From contig NZ_QAOG01000002.1 of assembly GCF_003050705.1 (NCBI RefSeq), forward strand, positions 682,001-746,000: a DNA stretch of 64,000 nucleotides. Reading direction: 5' to 3'. Origin of the DNA: Sphingomonas aurantiaca. GTDB taxonomy: Bacteria; Pseudomonadota; Alphaproteobacteria; Sphingomonadales; Sphingomonadaceae. The position numbers and the translations under genes are program-made. Positions 8,528 to 16,150 of the stretch are shown piece by piece. The notes under the pieces were generated by a model, which searched no databases, was not told the DNA's origin, and was given only the letters and a program-made list of their open reading frames with translations. Within the stretch, counting starts at the first letter, position 1; each line of letters begins with the position of its first letter.

Positions 8528-9616
8528 ATGCTGGCCATTGGACTGATGTCGGGAACGTCGCTCGACGGGATCGATGCCGCGCTGATCGAAACCGACGGCG
8601 AGGCGTTCGTGCGGGCGATCGCGTTCCGCGGCGAACCCTATTCGGATGCCGCGCGCGCTCAGCTCGCGGAGGCGACGCGGATGGCGCTGACGTTCGAACG
8701 GCCGCGCGCGAGCCCGCCGGTCGTCGCGGCGGGCGAGCTCATCACGCGCGCGCACGTGTTCGCGGTGCACAAGCTGCTCGCCGATGCGGGCGTGGCGGCG
8801 GCGGAGGTCGGCGTGATCGGCTTTCACGGCCAGACGATCGCGCATCGCCCCGACCGCCGCTGGACGTGGCAGATCGGCGACGGTGCCGCGGTCGCGCGCG
8901 CGACGGGGATCACGACGGTATCGGACTTTCGCTCGGCGGATGTCGCGGCGGGCGGGCAGGGCGCGCCGTTGCTGCCGGTCTATCACGCGGCGCTGGCGGC
9001 GGGGCTCGACGGGCCGGTCGCGGTGCTGAACCTTGGCGGGGTGGGGAACATCACCTTCATTCCCGGCGGGGCGGAAGCGTTGGTTGCGTTCGATACAGGG
9101 CCGGCGAACGGGTTGATCGACAGCTGGGTCGAGGCGGAGACGGGCGCGCGCTACGATGCGGGGGGCGCGCTGGCGGCGTCGGGGCGGGTCGACGAGAGCG
9201 TGCTGACCGCGATGCTCGACCATCCGTTCTTCGATACGCCGCCGCCGAAATCGCTCGACCGGAACGACTTCACGATCCAGCCGGCGCGAGGGTTGTCGGC
9301 GGCGGACGGCGCGGCGACGCTGACCGCGTTTACCGCGGCGACGGTGGCGGAGGCGGTGCGGCAGTTGCCCGCGCGGCCGGTGCGGTTGCTGGTGGCGGGC
9401 GGGGGGCGGCATAACCCGACGATGCTGGCGATGATTGCGGAACTGACCGGGCTGGTGGTCGAGCCGACCGATGCGCTTGGGTGGAACGGCGATGCGCTGG
9501 AGGCGGAGGGCTTTGCCTATATGGCGGTGCGGACGCTCAGGGGGCTGCCGATCAGCTTTCCGGGGACGACGGGGGTGCCGGCGGCGATGGCTGGCGGGGT
9601 CGTGGACCGGGTTTGA
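8528..9616 (+). CDS. anmK: Anhydro-N-acetylmuramic acid kinase
   Basis: 362 residues. It phosphorylates and opens 1,6-anhydro-MurNAc to MurNAc-6-P during peptidoglycan recycling. Diagnostic phrases are GLMSGTSLDGID at the N-terminus (ATP binding), GFHGQTIAHRP, the SDFRSADVAAGGQGAPL block, NLGGVGNIT and VAGGGRHNP. The fold is that of the sugar kinase/Hsp70/actin superfamily. The start ATG directly precedes the conserved LAIGLMSGTS. It lies about 31 kb from amgK and murU, which salvage MurNAc by another branch, so this genome has at least two entry points for recycled MurNAc. It is followed by two REPIN-type repeats. Confidence 0.96.
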   Translation: MLAIGLMSGTSLDGIDAALIETDGEAFVRAIAFRGEPYSDAARAQLAEATRMALTFERPRASPPVVAAGELITRAHVFAVHKLLADAGVAAAEVGVIGFHGQTIAHRPDRRWTWQIGDGAAVARATGITTVSDFRSADVAAGGQGAPLLPVYHAALAAGLDGPVAVLNLGGVGNITFIPGGAEALVAFDTGPANGLIDSWVEAETGARYDAGGALAASGRVDESVLTAMLDHPFFDTPPPKSLDRNDFTIQPARGLSAADGAATLTAFTAATVAEAVRQLPARPVRLLVAGGGRHNPTMLAMIAELTGLVVEPTDALGWNGDALEAEGFAYMAVRTLRGLPISFPGTTGVPAAMAGGVVDRV

Positions 9617-9647
9617 GTCGGGGCGGCGTGACCTCCGAAGACAGTAT

Positions 9648-9700
9648 GTTCTCCCGCGAAGGCGGGAGCCCGGACTGGGCTCCCGCCTTCGCGGGAGAAC
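9648..9700. repeat. Perfect 24-bp inverted repeat, REPIN-like
   Basis: The left arm 9648-9671 (GTTCTCCCGCGAAGGCGGGA...) and right arm 9677-9700 are exact complements around a 5-nt spacer. Each arm can also fold on itself as CCCGC-GAAG-GCGGG. Confidence 0.8.
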
Positions 9701-9761
9701 AAGGGGGCGGGGGGAGCCTGAGTTAGAGCGCTCGCCCCCGTCTCTTGCACCGCTTCTTCTT

Positions 9762-9864
9762 CCACCCCGGCGGAGGCCGGGGTCCAGTTGGGGGACGTGG
9801 CTAACTAACGGGGCGCTCCGTTACTGCGACCTTTCCAACTGGACCCCGGCCTTCGCCGGGGTGG
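9762..9864. repeat. REPIN-like element (CCCCGGCGRAGGCCGGGG family)
   Basis: CCACCCCGGCGGAGGCCGGG at the left and its inverse (CCCCGGCCTTCGCCGGGGTGG) at the right flank a core of about 60 bp. The core contains a gctaactaacg-type segment shared with the copies at 19212 and 27501. Confidence 0.8.
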
Positions 9865-9888
9865 TATGTCGGAGGGGCCGCGGGCGGA

Positions 9889-10230
9889 TCAGTGCGGCTT
9901 CTTCGCCTTGGCCGGCTTCTTCGGCTCGGGCTTGTGCGGCGCTGGCTTCTTCGGATCGGGCTTCTTCTCGGCCGAGTCCTTGGCGCGCAAGGCTGGCGCT
10001 GCGATCGCCGCTGCGATCCCTGCGATGACCGTCGCACCGACCGCGATCGCGGTCTTCGGGTGCGACTTCACGGCGTCCGTCGCCGTCGCCAGCCCGGCCT
10101 TTGCCGCGTCGGTCGCGTCCTCGACCCAGTCGCTCGCGGCCGCCTTGGGGGGCTTGGGCGGCTTGGGCTTGTGATCGTCGTCGTGATGGACCTTGGCATG
10201 CGGCATGGCGGAGTTGGGGATCGACGACAT
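9889..10230 (-). CDS. Lys/Pro/Ala-rich protein with one membrane segment
   Basis: 113 residues. A His/Lys/Pro-rich head (HHDDDHKPKPPKPPK), an amphipathic Ala/Thr region (DWVEDATDAAKAGLATATDAVKS), one hydrophobic segment (AIAVGATVIAGIAAAIAAPAL, about 63-83) and a Lys-Pro tail (KKPDPKKPAPHKPEPKKP). The layout resembles the larger protein at 27642-28157. It is histone-H1-like in composition, but the membrane segment argues for a surface- or envelope-tethered polycation. The ATG at 10230 is chosen because AAGGA lies upstream at fair spacing. An EcfG-like promoter (one mismatch) lies about 35-60 bp upstream. Function unknown. Confidence 0.65.
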   Translation of the reverse strand: MSSIPNSAMPHAKVHHDDDHKPKPPKPPKAAASDWVEDATDAAKAGLATATDAVKSHPKTAIAVGATVIAGIAAAIAAPALRAKDSAEKKPDPKKPAPHKPEPKKPAKAKKPH

Positions 10231-10264
10231 CAGGCGTTCCTTGGGTTGGAAATGATGCACGTTA

Positions 10265-10289
10265 AACCGACCGCCACCATGACGGTTCC
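10265..10289 (-). promoter_or_regulatory. Possible EcfG-type promoter (GGAAC-N16-GGTT)
   Basis: On the minus strand GGAAC (10289-10285) is followed after 16 bp by GGTT (10268-10265), one mismatch from the CGTT -10 element. It points toward the Lys/Pro-rich protein starting at 10230. Confidence 0.4.
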
Positions 10290-10304
10290 GTTACGGTCGA
10301 CAGC

Positions 10305-11483
10305 CTAGCGTTTGCGCGTCAGTTCGCGCATCGCGTCGTCGAGCCCGGCGAGGCTCAGCGGGTACATCCGGTCGGTCATCAGCTCGCGGATGATCCGGAC
10401 CGACTGCGAATAGCCCCATTGCGTCTCGGGCACCGGGTTGAGCCACGCCGCCGCCGGATAAGTATTGGTCAGCCGCTGCATCCAGACCGCGCCCGGCTCC
10501 TCGTTGAAATGCTCGACCGAGCCGCCGGGATGCGTGATCTCATACGGGCTCATCGACGCGTCGCCGACGAAGATGAGTTTGTAATCATGGCCGAACTTGT
10601 GGAGCACGTCCCACAGCGGCGTCCGCTCGGCGAAGCGGCGCATATTGTCCTTCCACACGCCCTCGTACGGGCAGTTGTGGAAGTAGAAGAATTCGAGGTT
10701 CTTGAACTCGGTCGTCGCGGCCGAGAAGAGTTCTTCGCACAGCTTGACGAACGGGTCCATCGAGCCGCCGACGTCGAGGAACAGCAGCAGCTTGACCGCA
10801 TTGCGGCGCTCGGCGCGCATGACGATGTCGAGATAGCCCTGGCGCGCGGTGCCGGCGATCGTGCCGTCGATATCGAGTTCGTCGGCGGCGCCGTCGCGCG
10901 CGAACCGGCGCAGGCGGCGCAGCGCCACCTTGATGTTGCGCGTGCCGAGTTCGCGCGTGTTGTCGAGGTTGCGGAACTCGCGCTGGTCCCAGACTTTCAG
11001 CGCGCGCTTGTGCGTGCTTTCGCCGCCGATGCGGACGCCTTCGGGATTGTAGCCGCCATTGCCGTAGGGCGACGTGCCGCCGGTGCCGACCCATTTGTTG
11101 CCGCCCTGATGGCGTTCCTTCTGCTCCTCGAGGCGCTTCTTGAGCGTCTCCATGATCTCGTCCCACGAGCCGAGCGACTTGATCGCGGCCATTTCGTCAG
11201 GCGTCAGGAATTTTTCCGCGACGGCCTTCAGCCAGTCCTCGGGCACCTCGCCGGGGGCGGTGCCGTAGCTGGTGGCGAGGCCACGGAAGACCTTGGCGAA
11301 GACCTGGTCGAACTTGTCGAGCAACCCCTCGTCCTTCACGTACACCGCGCGGGAGAGGTAATAGAAATCCTCCGGCGTCCGCTCGATCACCTCGGCGTCG
11401 AGCGCCTCGAGCAGGATCAGATGCTCCTTGAGGCTGGCGGGGATGCCGGCGCTCCGCAGTTCGTCGAGGAAGTTCAGGAACAT
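10305..11483 (-). CDS. VWA-domain protein, CoxE-like, probable partner of MoxR ATPase
   Basis: 392 residues with no signal peptide. The N-terminal half is helical and charged (KKRLEEQKERHQGG near 115-128). The C-terminal half is a von Willebrand A-type domain with a MIDAS-like LLLFLDVGGSMDPF, i.e. DxGxS in place of the classical DxSxS. CoxE-type VWA proteins act with MoxR-family AAA+ ATPases to insert metals or remodel protein complexes. A MoxR gene lies about 2.8 kb away on the same strand (14311-15165), separated by a hydrolase and a CHAP protein. The start at 11483 gives MFLNFLDELRSAGIPASLKEH, the usual beginning of this family. Confidence 0.88.
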   Translation of the reverse strand: MFLNFLDELRSAGIPASLKEHLILLEALDAEVIERTPEDFYYLSRAVYVKDEGLLDKFDQVFAKVFRGLATSYGTAPGEVPEDWLKAVAEKFLTPDEMAAIKSLGSWDEIMETLKKRLEEQKERHQGGNKWVGTGGTSPYGNGGYNPEGVRIGGESTHKRALKVWDQREFRNLDNTRELGTRNIKVALRRLRRFARDGAADELDIDGTIAGTARQGYLDIVMRAERRNAVKLLLFLDVGGSMDPFVKLCEELFSAATTEFKNLEFFYFHNCPYEGVWKDNMRRFAERTPLWDVLHKFGHDYKLIFVGDASMSPYEITHPGGSVEHFNEEPGAVWMQRLTNTYPAAAWLNPVPETQWGYSQSVRIIRELMTDRMYPLSLAGLDDAMRELTRKR

Positions 11484-11495
11484 GGGGTCATTTCC

Positions 11496-13409
11496 TCATT
11501 TCGCCGCGGCGATCGGCAGTTCGATCGCGCTGGCCTGCGTCGGCGCGTGAAAGACGCTGATCGTCGCCTTGCGGTAGTCGGCGGGCTTGGCGTCGAAGAT
11601 GTTGGGGACATAGGTCTGCGGGTTGCGATCGTAGAGCGGGAACCAGCTCGACTGGACCTGCACCATGATGCGGTGGCCGGGGAGGAAGACGTGGCTGGCG
11701 TTGGGCAGGACGACGCGGAAGTGCGTGGGCTGGCCGGCGACGATCGGGGTCGGTTTGTCGAAGCCGTCGCGGTAGCGGCCGCGCAATATGTCCATCGAGA
11801 CCGCGAGTTGGTAGCCGCCCATGTCGGGCTTGTCGGAATATTCCGCCGGGTAGACGTCGATCAGCTTCACGACGAAATCGCCGTCGGTGCCGGTGGTGCT
11901 GGCGATCAGGTCCGCGACGGGCGCGCCGGCGATCGCGACCGCGCTGGTCAGCGGCGGCGTCTGGTAGGTCAGGACGTCGGTGCGGTCGGAGAACGGGCGC
12001 TGGTCGTCGACGAGCCACTGCCGCCACGTCGACCCTGTCGCATAGGTCGGGCGGATCGGGCGGAGGCGGTAGGGGATCGGCTTGGCGGGATCGGAGACAT
12101 AGTCGTCGCGGCCGTCCTGCGTCGGCGCGGTTGGGGCGAGGCCGCTCATGGGCTGGAAGTAGAGTTTTTGCGTGGCGGTGGAGCTCGGCCAGCCGGCGAG
12201 CGTCTGCCACTGGTTGGTGCCGGTCTGGAACGCGGTGACGGGGGCGAGCGGTGCGGGCGTCGCGCCGGTCTTGAGCGCGCCGTCGAGGAAGGGGAGCAGG
12301 ACGTTCTTGCGGAACCAGAGCGCGGTGTCGGCATCGAAGCGGATCGCGCCCAAGGTCGAGCCGTCGCCGTTCGCGCCGCCATGCGCCCAGGGGCCGAGCG
12401 CGAGGTGGTTGACGTGGTTGGGATCGACCTTCGACACCGCCTCATACGCTGCGACCGCGCCGTAAATGTCTTCCTGGTCCCATTGGCTGGCGACCCAGAG
12501 CGTCTGCACCGTCTGCGGTTGCTTCGGCAGGATCGTCTCGAGCGCCTGGCCCTGCCAGAACGAGTCGTAGGTCGGGTGATCGTGCATCCGGTCGACGAAC
12601 GGGAGCTGGCCGAGGCCGCGGCTCTTCACGAAATCGCTGGCGGATCCGGCGCGGAGGAACGTGTCGTAATCGTCGTAGGCGTCGCGCCAGAGGTCGCCGG
12701 CCTCGCCCTTTGCGGCGTCCTGGCTGTAATAATAGTCGTAACCGACCTGGCGGAAGGCGCCGCCGTGGAAGTCATCGTCGCCCTTCCAGGTGTTGATCAC
12801 CGGGTTGATCGGGACGGAGGCCTTCAGCGCGGGGTGCGGGTTCACCAGCGCCATCGCGGCCATCATGCCGTCATAGCTGCCGCCGATGATGCCGACGCGG
12901 CCGTTGCTGTTCTTGAGGTTCTTCACGAGCCAGTCGATCGTGTCGTAGGCGTCGGTGGAGTGATCGACCTTGGTCTTGTTGAGCGGGCCGATCAGCGGGC
13001 GTTCGTTGATATAGGCACCGTTCGAGCCGTTCTTGCCGCGGACGTCCTCGAACACGCGGATGTAGCCCGCGTCGAAGAACATGGCGTCGGACGCGCGCAG
13101 GTTCATCGCGCCGCTCGAACTCGACGAGCGGCTGGCGACGCTATCGGCGTTGTAGGGGGTGCGCTGGAGCAGGATCGGCGCGTCGGTGAGGCCCTTGCGC
13201 TGGACGATGACCGCATGGAGCGTGACGCCGTCGCGCATCGGGATATCGACCTCACGGCGGTCGAAATCGAAGCTTGCGTTGGCGGGGACGAACTTGGCGG
13301 GGATGTCACCGCCGGGGGGCGGGGTCTTTTCCTTTTGCGCGCCGACGATCGAGGGCGCGGACGTCGCGAGCAGGGCCAGCGTGATCGTCGTGAAAGCCTT
13401 GAACCGCAT
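11496..13409 (-). CDS. CocE/NonD-family hydrolase (X-Pro peptidase S15 / acylase type), exported
   Basis: 637 residues with a signal peptide (MRFKAFTTITLALLATSAPSIVGA). The alpha/beta-hydrolase core carries RVGIIGGSYDGMMAAMAL (nucleophile S178 in GGSYDG). It is followed by a helical cap and a C-terminal jelly-roll (about 430-637) ending in the typical VLPNASHVFLPGHRIMVQVQSSWFP. This matches the glutaryl-7-ACA acylase/cocaine esterase group, which cleaves acyl-amide or ester bonds; the natural substrate is unknown and peptide derivatives are plausible. Of three near in-frame starts, ATG 13409 is chosen because GAGG lies 6 nt before it. It ends 12 bp before the VWA gene. Confidence 0.92.
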   Translation of the reverse strand: MRFKAFTTITLALLATSAPSIVGAQKEKTPPPGGDIPAKFVPANASFDFDRREVDIPMRDGVTLHAVIVQRKGLTDAPILLQRTPYNADSVASRSSSSSGAMNLRASDAMFFDAGYIRVFEDVRGKNGSNGAYINERPLIGPLNKTKVDHSTDAYDTIDWLVKNLKNSNGRVGIIGGSYDGMMAAMALVNPHPALKASVPINPVINTWKGDDDFHGGAFRQVGYDYYYSQDAAKGEAGDLWRDAYDDYDTFLRAGSASDFVKSRGLGQLPFVDRMHDHPTYDSFWQGQALETILPKQPQTVQTLWVASQWDQEDIYGAVAAYEAVSKVDPNHVNHLALGPWAHGGANGDGSTLGAIRFDADTALWFRKNVLLPFLDGALKTGATPAPLAPVTAFQTGTNQWQTLAGWPSSTATQKLYFQPMSGLAPTAPTQDGRDDYVSDPAKPIPYRLRPIRPTYATGSTWRQWLVDDQRPFSDRTDVLTYQTPPLTSAVAIAGAPVADLIASTTGTDGDFVVKLIDVYPAEYSDKPDMGGYQLAVSMDILRGRYRDGFDKPTPIVAGQPTHFRVVLPNASHVFLPGHRIMVQVQSSWFPLYDRNPQTYVPNIFDAKPADYRKATISVFHAPTQASAIELPIAAAK

Positions 13410-13478
13410 CGTCATCCTCACCGTCTTTTCGCAGACGGTGGTGGCACGGTTTGGCGGGTGGCGGCAACACCGCTCGCA

Positions 13479-13562
13479 CCGTCATCCTGATGAAAGTCAG
13501 GACCCAGGGTTACGGGCGGCGCGGTTCTTGGCTCTGGGTCCTGACTTTCGTCAGGATGACGG
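13479..13562. repeat. REPIN-like element (CATCCTGAYGAAAGTCAGGACCCAG family)
   Basis: The left arm CCGTCATCCTGATGAAAGTC and its inverse at the right (CTTTCGTCAGGATGACGG) enclose about 30 bp of core. A second copy is at 25370-25445. Confidence 0.8.
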
Positions 13563-13606
13563 TAGGGGGGGGCAGAATGACGGTAGGGGGGCAGGATGAC
13601 GGTAAG
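13555..13606. repeat. Short direct repeats trailing a REPIN end
   Basis: Three near-identical units of about 19-20 bp (GRATGACGGTAGGGGGGCA) run in tandem from the right arm of the preceding element into the end of the CHAP gene region. The last unit is partial. They look like slippage or serial duplication of the element's terminal motif. Confidence 0.65.
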
Positions 13607-13611
13607 AGCGC

Positions 13612-14178
13612 TTACCGCGCGACCGGCTCGCCGCTGCCGGGGACATAGGCGTCGATCAGCGCGCCGACATAATCGGGGTTGCGGCTCGTCAGTTCGGCGG
13701 CGGCGTGCGCGTGGCCGTAGATGAAACCGTAGACCGGGTAAATTCCGCCGCCGAGGCCGTCGACATCCTTGTACCAGACCTTCACGTCGCTCCAGTCGTT
13801 GCGCGGCGAGACGTCGAACAGCGTCACGTCCTGTTCGGCGTGCCCGCGCTCGCCGTTCTGGCGCGACCAGTTGGCGTGGGTGAGCATCACGACTCGCTTC
13901 TCGACGACGCGGCTGACGACCGCGACATGCCCCATCGGCAGCCGCGCGGTCTTGGCGAAGACGATGACCGCGCCTTCCTTCGGCTTGTGCGTCCGCTCGT
14001 ATTTGCCGTCGGCCTGGCTCCACCAGGTCCAGGCGTTGCCGTAGATCTGGATCCCCGACGCGGCACGCGCGAACGGCACGCACTCGCCGACATAGTTGAG
14101 CAGCGAACCGGCAGTGGCACTCGTCGCGGTGAGGGCGGCGAGGGTGAGGCAGAGTAGCGTTCGGGGGATTCGCTTCAT
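13612..14178 (-). CDS. Secreted CHAP-domain amidase/peptidase
   Basis: 188 residues with a signal peptide (MKRIPRTLLCLTLAALTATSATA). The CHAP catalytic set is visible: C33 in VGECVPFARA, H84 in PMGHVAVV, and a polar third residue around N103 (THANWS). CHAP proteins are NlpC/P60-like cysteine amidases that usually cut peptidoglycan peptides. The domain occupies almost the whole mature protein, with no separate cell-wall binding domain, so it is probably a periplasmic housekeeping hydrolase. It lies between the CocE-type hydrolase and MoxR on the same strand, with repeat DNA just after its stop. Confidence 0.9.
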   Translation of the reverse strand: MKRIPRTLLCLTLAALTATSATAGSLLNYVGECVPFARAASGIQIYGNAWTWWSQADGKYERTHKPKEGAVIVFAKTARLPMGHVAVVSRVVEKRVVMLTHANWSRQNGERGHAEQDVTLFDVSPRNDWSDVKVWYKDVDGLGGGIYPVYGFIYGHAHAAAELTSRNPDYVGALIDAYVPGSGEPVAR

Positions 14179-14283
14179 ACCCCAGACTTACCCAGATCAA
14201 GGTGACTGGCCGGTTTCGGGCTATAGTTAACGCACACGTCGACCGTATTTTTCGGGCAGGTCGGCGCTTGGGTGCCTTGGGAA

Positions 14284-14302
14284 GACCGCCTCGCTAGCGG
14301 TC
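14284..14302. other. Short stem-loop after the MoxR gene
   Basis: GACCGC and GCGGTC pair perfectly around 7 nt, just beyond the stop of the minus-strand MoxR gene. There is no T-run on either strand, so any terminator role is uncertain. Confidence 0.3.
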
Positions 14303-14310
14303 CGGCGCCC

Positions 14311-15165
14311 TTACCCTTGGTTCTTCTGTCGCTTCGCCATGAAGGCGAGGCGTTCGAACAGCATCACGTCTTGCTCGTTCTTGAGCAGGGCGCCGTGGAG
14401 TGGGGGGATCGCCTTGGTGGGGTCGCGGTTCTGGAGGATGTCTAGGGGCATGTCCTCGTGGAGGAGCAGTTTCAGCCAGTCGAGCAGCTCGCTTGTGCTC
14501 GGCTTCTTCTTGAGGCCGGGCACGTCGCGGACGTCGTAGAACAGGTCCATCGCCTTGCTCACCAGGATTTTCTGGATGCCGGGGAAATGGACGTCGACGA
14601 TCGCCTGCATCGTGCTGCGATCGGGGAACTTGATATAGTGGAAGAAGCAGCGGCGGAGGAACGCGTCGGGCAGTTCCTTCTCGTTGTTGCTGGTGATGAT
14701 GACGATCGGGCGCTCGACCGCGCGGACGGTTTCCTTGGTCTCGTAGACGTGGAATTCCATCCGATCGAGTTCCTGCAACAGGTCGTTCGGGAACTCGATA
14801 TCGGCCTTGTCGATCTCGTCGATCAGCAGGACGGGCGGGGCGGGTTGCGTGAACGCCTCCCAGAGCTTGCCCTTGCGGATATAGTTGCCGATGTCGTGGA
14901 CGCGCGCGTCGCCGAGCTGGCCGTCGCGCAGGCGGGCGACCGCGTCATATTCGTACAGGCCCTGCTGCGCCTTGGTGGTCGACTTGATGTTCCACTCGAT
15001 CAGCGGCGCGCCGAGCGCTTTCGCGATCTCATAGGCCAGCACGGTCTTGCCGGTGCCGGGTTCGCCCTTGATCAGCAGCGGGCGGCGCAGCGTGACCGCG
15101 GCGTTGACCGCGACCTTCAGATCGTCGGTCGCGACGTAGCTCTGGGTGCCCTCGAAGCGCTTCAT
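14311..15165 (-). CDS. MoxR-family AAA+ ATPase
   Basis: 284 residues. Walker A is GEPGTGKT (34-41) and Walker B is LLIDEIDKADIEF, followed by a sensor-1 region (IVIITSNNEKELPDAFLRRC) and an arginine-finger segment. MoxR ATPases work with VWA-domain proteins as chaperones for cofactor insertion or complex assembly; the CoxE-like protein at 10305-11483 is the likely partner. The start at 15165 (MKRFEGTQSYVATDDL) gives the standard family N-terminus. Sequence upstream of it in the same frame is Arg-rich noise. The two partner genes are usually adjacent, whereas here two hydrolase genes lie between them. Confidence 0.95.
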   Translation of the reverse strand: MKRFEGTQSYVATDDLKVAVNAAVTLRRPLLIKGEPGTGKTVLAYEIAKALGAPLIEWNIKSTTKAQQGLYEYDAVARLRDGQLGDARVHDIGNYIRKGKLWEAFTQPAPPVLLIDEIDKADIEFPNDLLQELDRMEFHVYETKETVRAVERPIVIITSNNEKELPDAFLRRCFFHYIKFPDRSTMQAIVDVHFPGIQKILVSKAMDLFYDVRDVPGLKKKPSTSELLDWLKLLLHEDMPLDILQNRDPTKAIPPLHGALLKNEQDVMLFERLAFMAKRQKNQG

Positions 15166-15232
15166 GCGATATCCCGTCCGGTTCTGAATACCGGGTATGG
15201 ATAGAGGGGAAGCGTCGTCCAGCGCAAGCGCG

Positions 15233-15913
15233 TTACAGATCGCCGCGTGCGCTCGCCCTGGCTTCGAGCAGCGCCCACAGGCCGCGATGTTGCGCGAAGA
15301 GCTGTTGCGCGCCGAACAGGATCGCGCGCTGCGGGCCGGGGGCGCTGCCGAGATCGGTGATGGCGGCGGCGGTATCGGCCGTGCTGGGGAGCGTCGGCGT
15401 AGGCACGTCGAGGCCGAAATAGTCGGCGGCGACATCGAGCATCGCGCGGATCGCGGCCCAGTCGCGCAACAACGCCGCGACCGCGCCCGTCGCGCAGCCG
15501 CGCCGTTCGGACCGAGCGAGCATTTCGAGCGCGTGGCGTTCGCCGACCAGTGCCGATTCGGTTTCCGCCTGGCCGGGCGTCGACGGCAGCGGGCCGACCG
15601 CGGCGGTGAGTTGCGCGAGATAGGTCCGTTCGTCGACGAACCCGGCGGCGGCGGCGGCGAGCCATTCCTGCGCCTCGGGCTGGACCGCGCGTGCCATCAC
15701 GTCGGCGATCAGGCCGGGATGGTCGCCATGCACCGCACATAGCGCGTGGACCGCGTCGGACAGGTTGCGCTGCCCCTGCTCGCCGCCCACCAGCCGGCGA
15801 AAATGCGGGTGCGCGGCGCTGCCATCGGCCTCGCCCAGCCGGACGAGCGCCTGCCATGCGCTGGGTACGCCCGCGGCGTCGCTGCCCTGTGGTATCGCGG
15901 TCGAGACCATCAT
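15233..15913 (-). CDS. Uncharacterised cytosolic helical protein
   Basis: About 226 residues, rich in Ala and predicted mostly helical. Notable phrases are HPHFRRLVGGEQGQRNLSDA near the N-terminus and ERHALEMLARSERRGCATGAVAALLRDW in the middle. There is no signal peptide, membrane segment or catalytic motif that I recognise. Similar sphingomonad proteins exist only as hypotheticals to my knowledge. The start at 15913 (MMVSTAIPQG) is a judgement: an in-frame start 12 codons upstream exists, but GAGCGAAG just before 15913 could act as a weak ribosome binding site. It is divergent from the DPP-IV gene with a perfect palindrome between them. Confidence 0.65.
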   Translation of the reverse strand: MMVSTAIPQGSDAAGVPSAWQALVRLGEADGSAAHPHFRRLVGGEQGQRNLSDAVHALCAVHGDHPGLIADVMARAVQPEAQEWLAAAAAGFVDERTYLAQLTAAVGPLPSTPGQAETESALVGERHALEMLARSERRGCATGAVAALLRDWAAIRAMLDVAADYFGLDVPTPTLPSTADTAAAITDLGSAPGPQRAILFGAQQLFAQHRGLWALLEARASARGDL

Positions 15914-15980
15914 ACTTCGCTCGTGCTGGACCGCGGACCGATCGTCCACGGCATGGTGCCTGCCGGTGCTCTACACGATG

Positions 15981-16003
15981 CGCGTAAAGACACGGTTTAC
16001 GCG
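15981..16003. promoter_or_regulatory. Perfect 8-bp inverted repeat in a divergent promoter region (candidate operator)
   Basis: CGCGTAAA (15981-15988) and TTTACGCG (15996-16003) are exact complements around 7 bp. They lie between the unknown gene (start 15913) and the DPP-IV gene (start 16151). The size and spacing suit a dimeric repressor. Confidence 0.45.
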
Positions 16004-16150
16004 GTGACGAATATTGCGGCGGTCCTCCGCGCCGAAATCGACGCTGCAATGTGCCCTTTACGTCCCGGCATGCCGTCGCGATAACGCGCCACCGAATATC
16101 TTCGGGCCGTCGGGGGGTATCCGGCGGGATGATCCCACGGAGTCTACAGG

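Noticed and set aside
10419..13490. Very long open frame on the plus strand opposite the VWA and CocE genes
   Set aside because: Its translation is Arg/Asp/Val/Leu noise with no motif. It is the GC-driven mirror of well-supported minus-strand genes.
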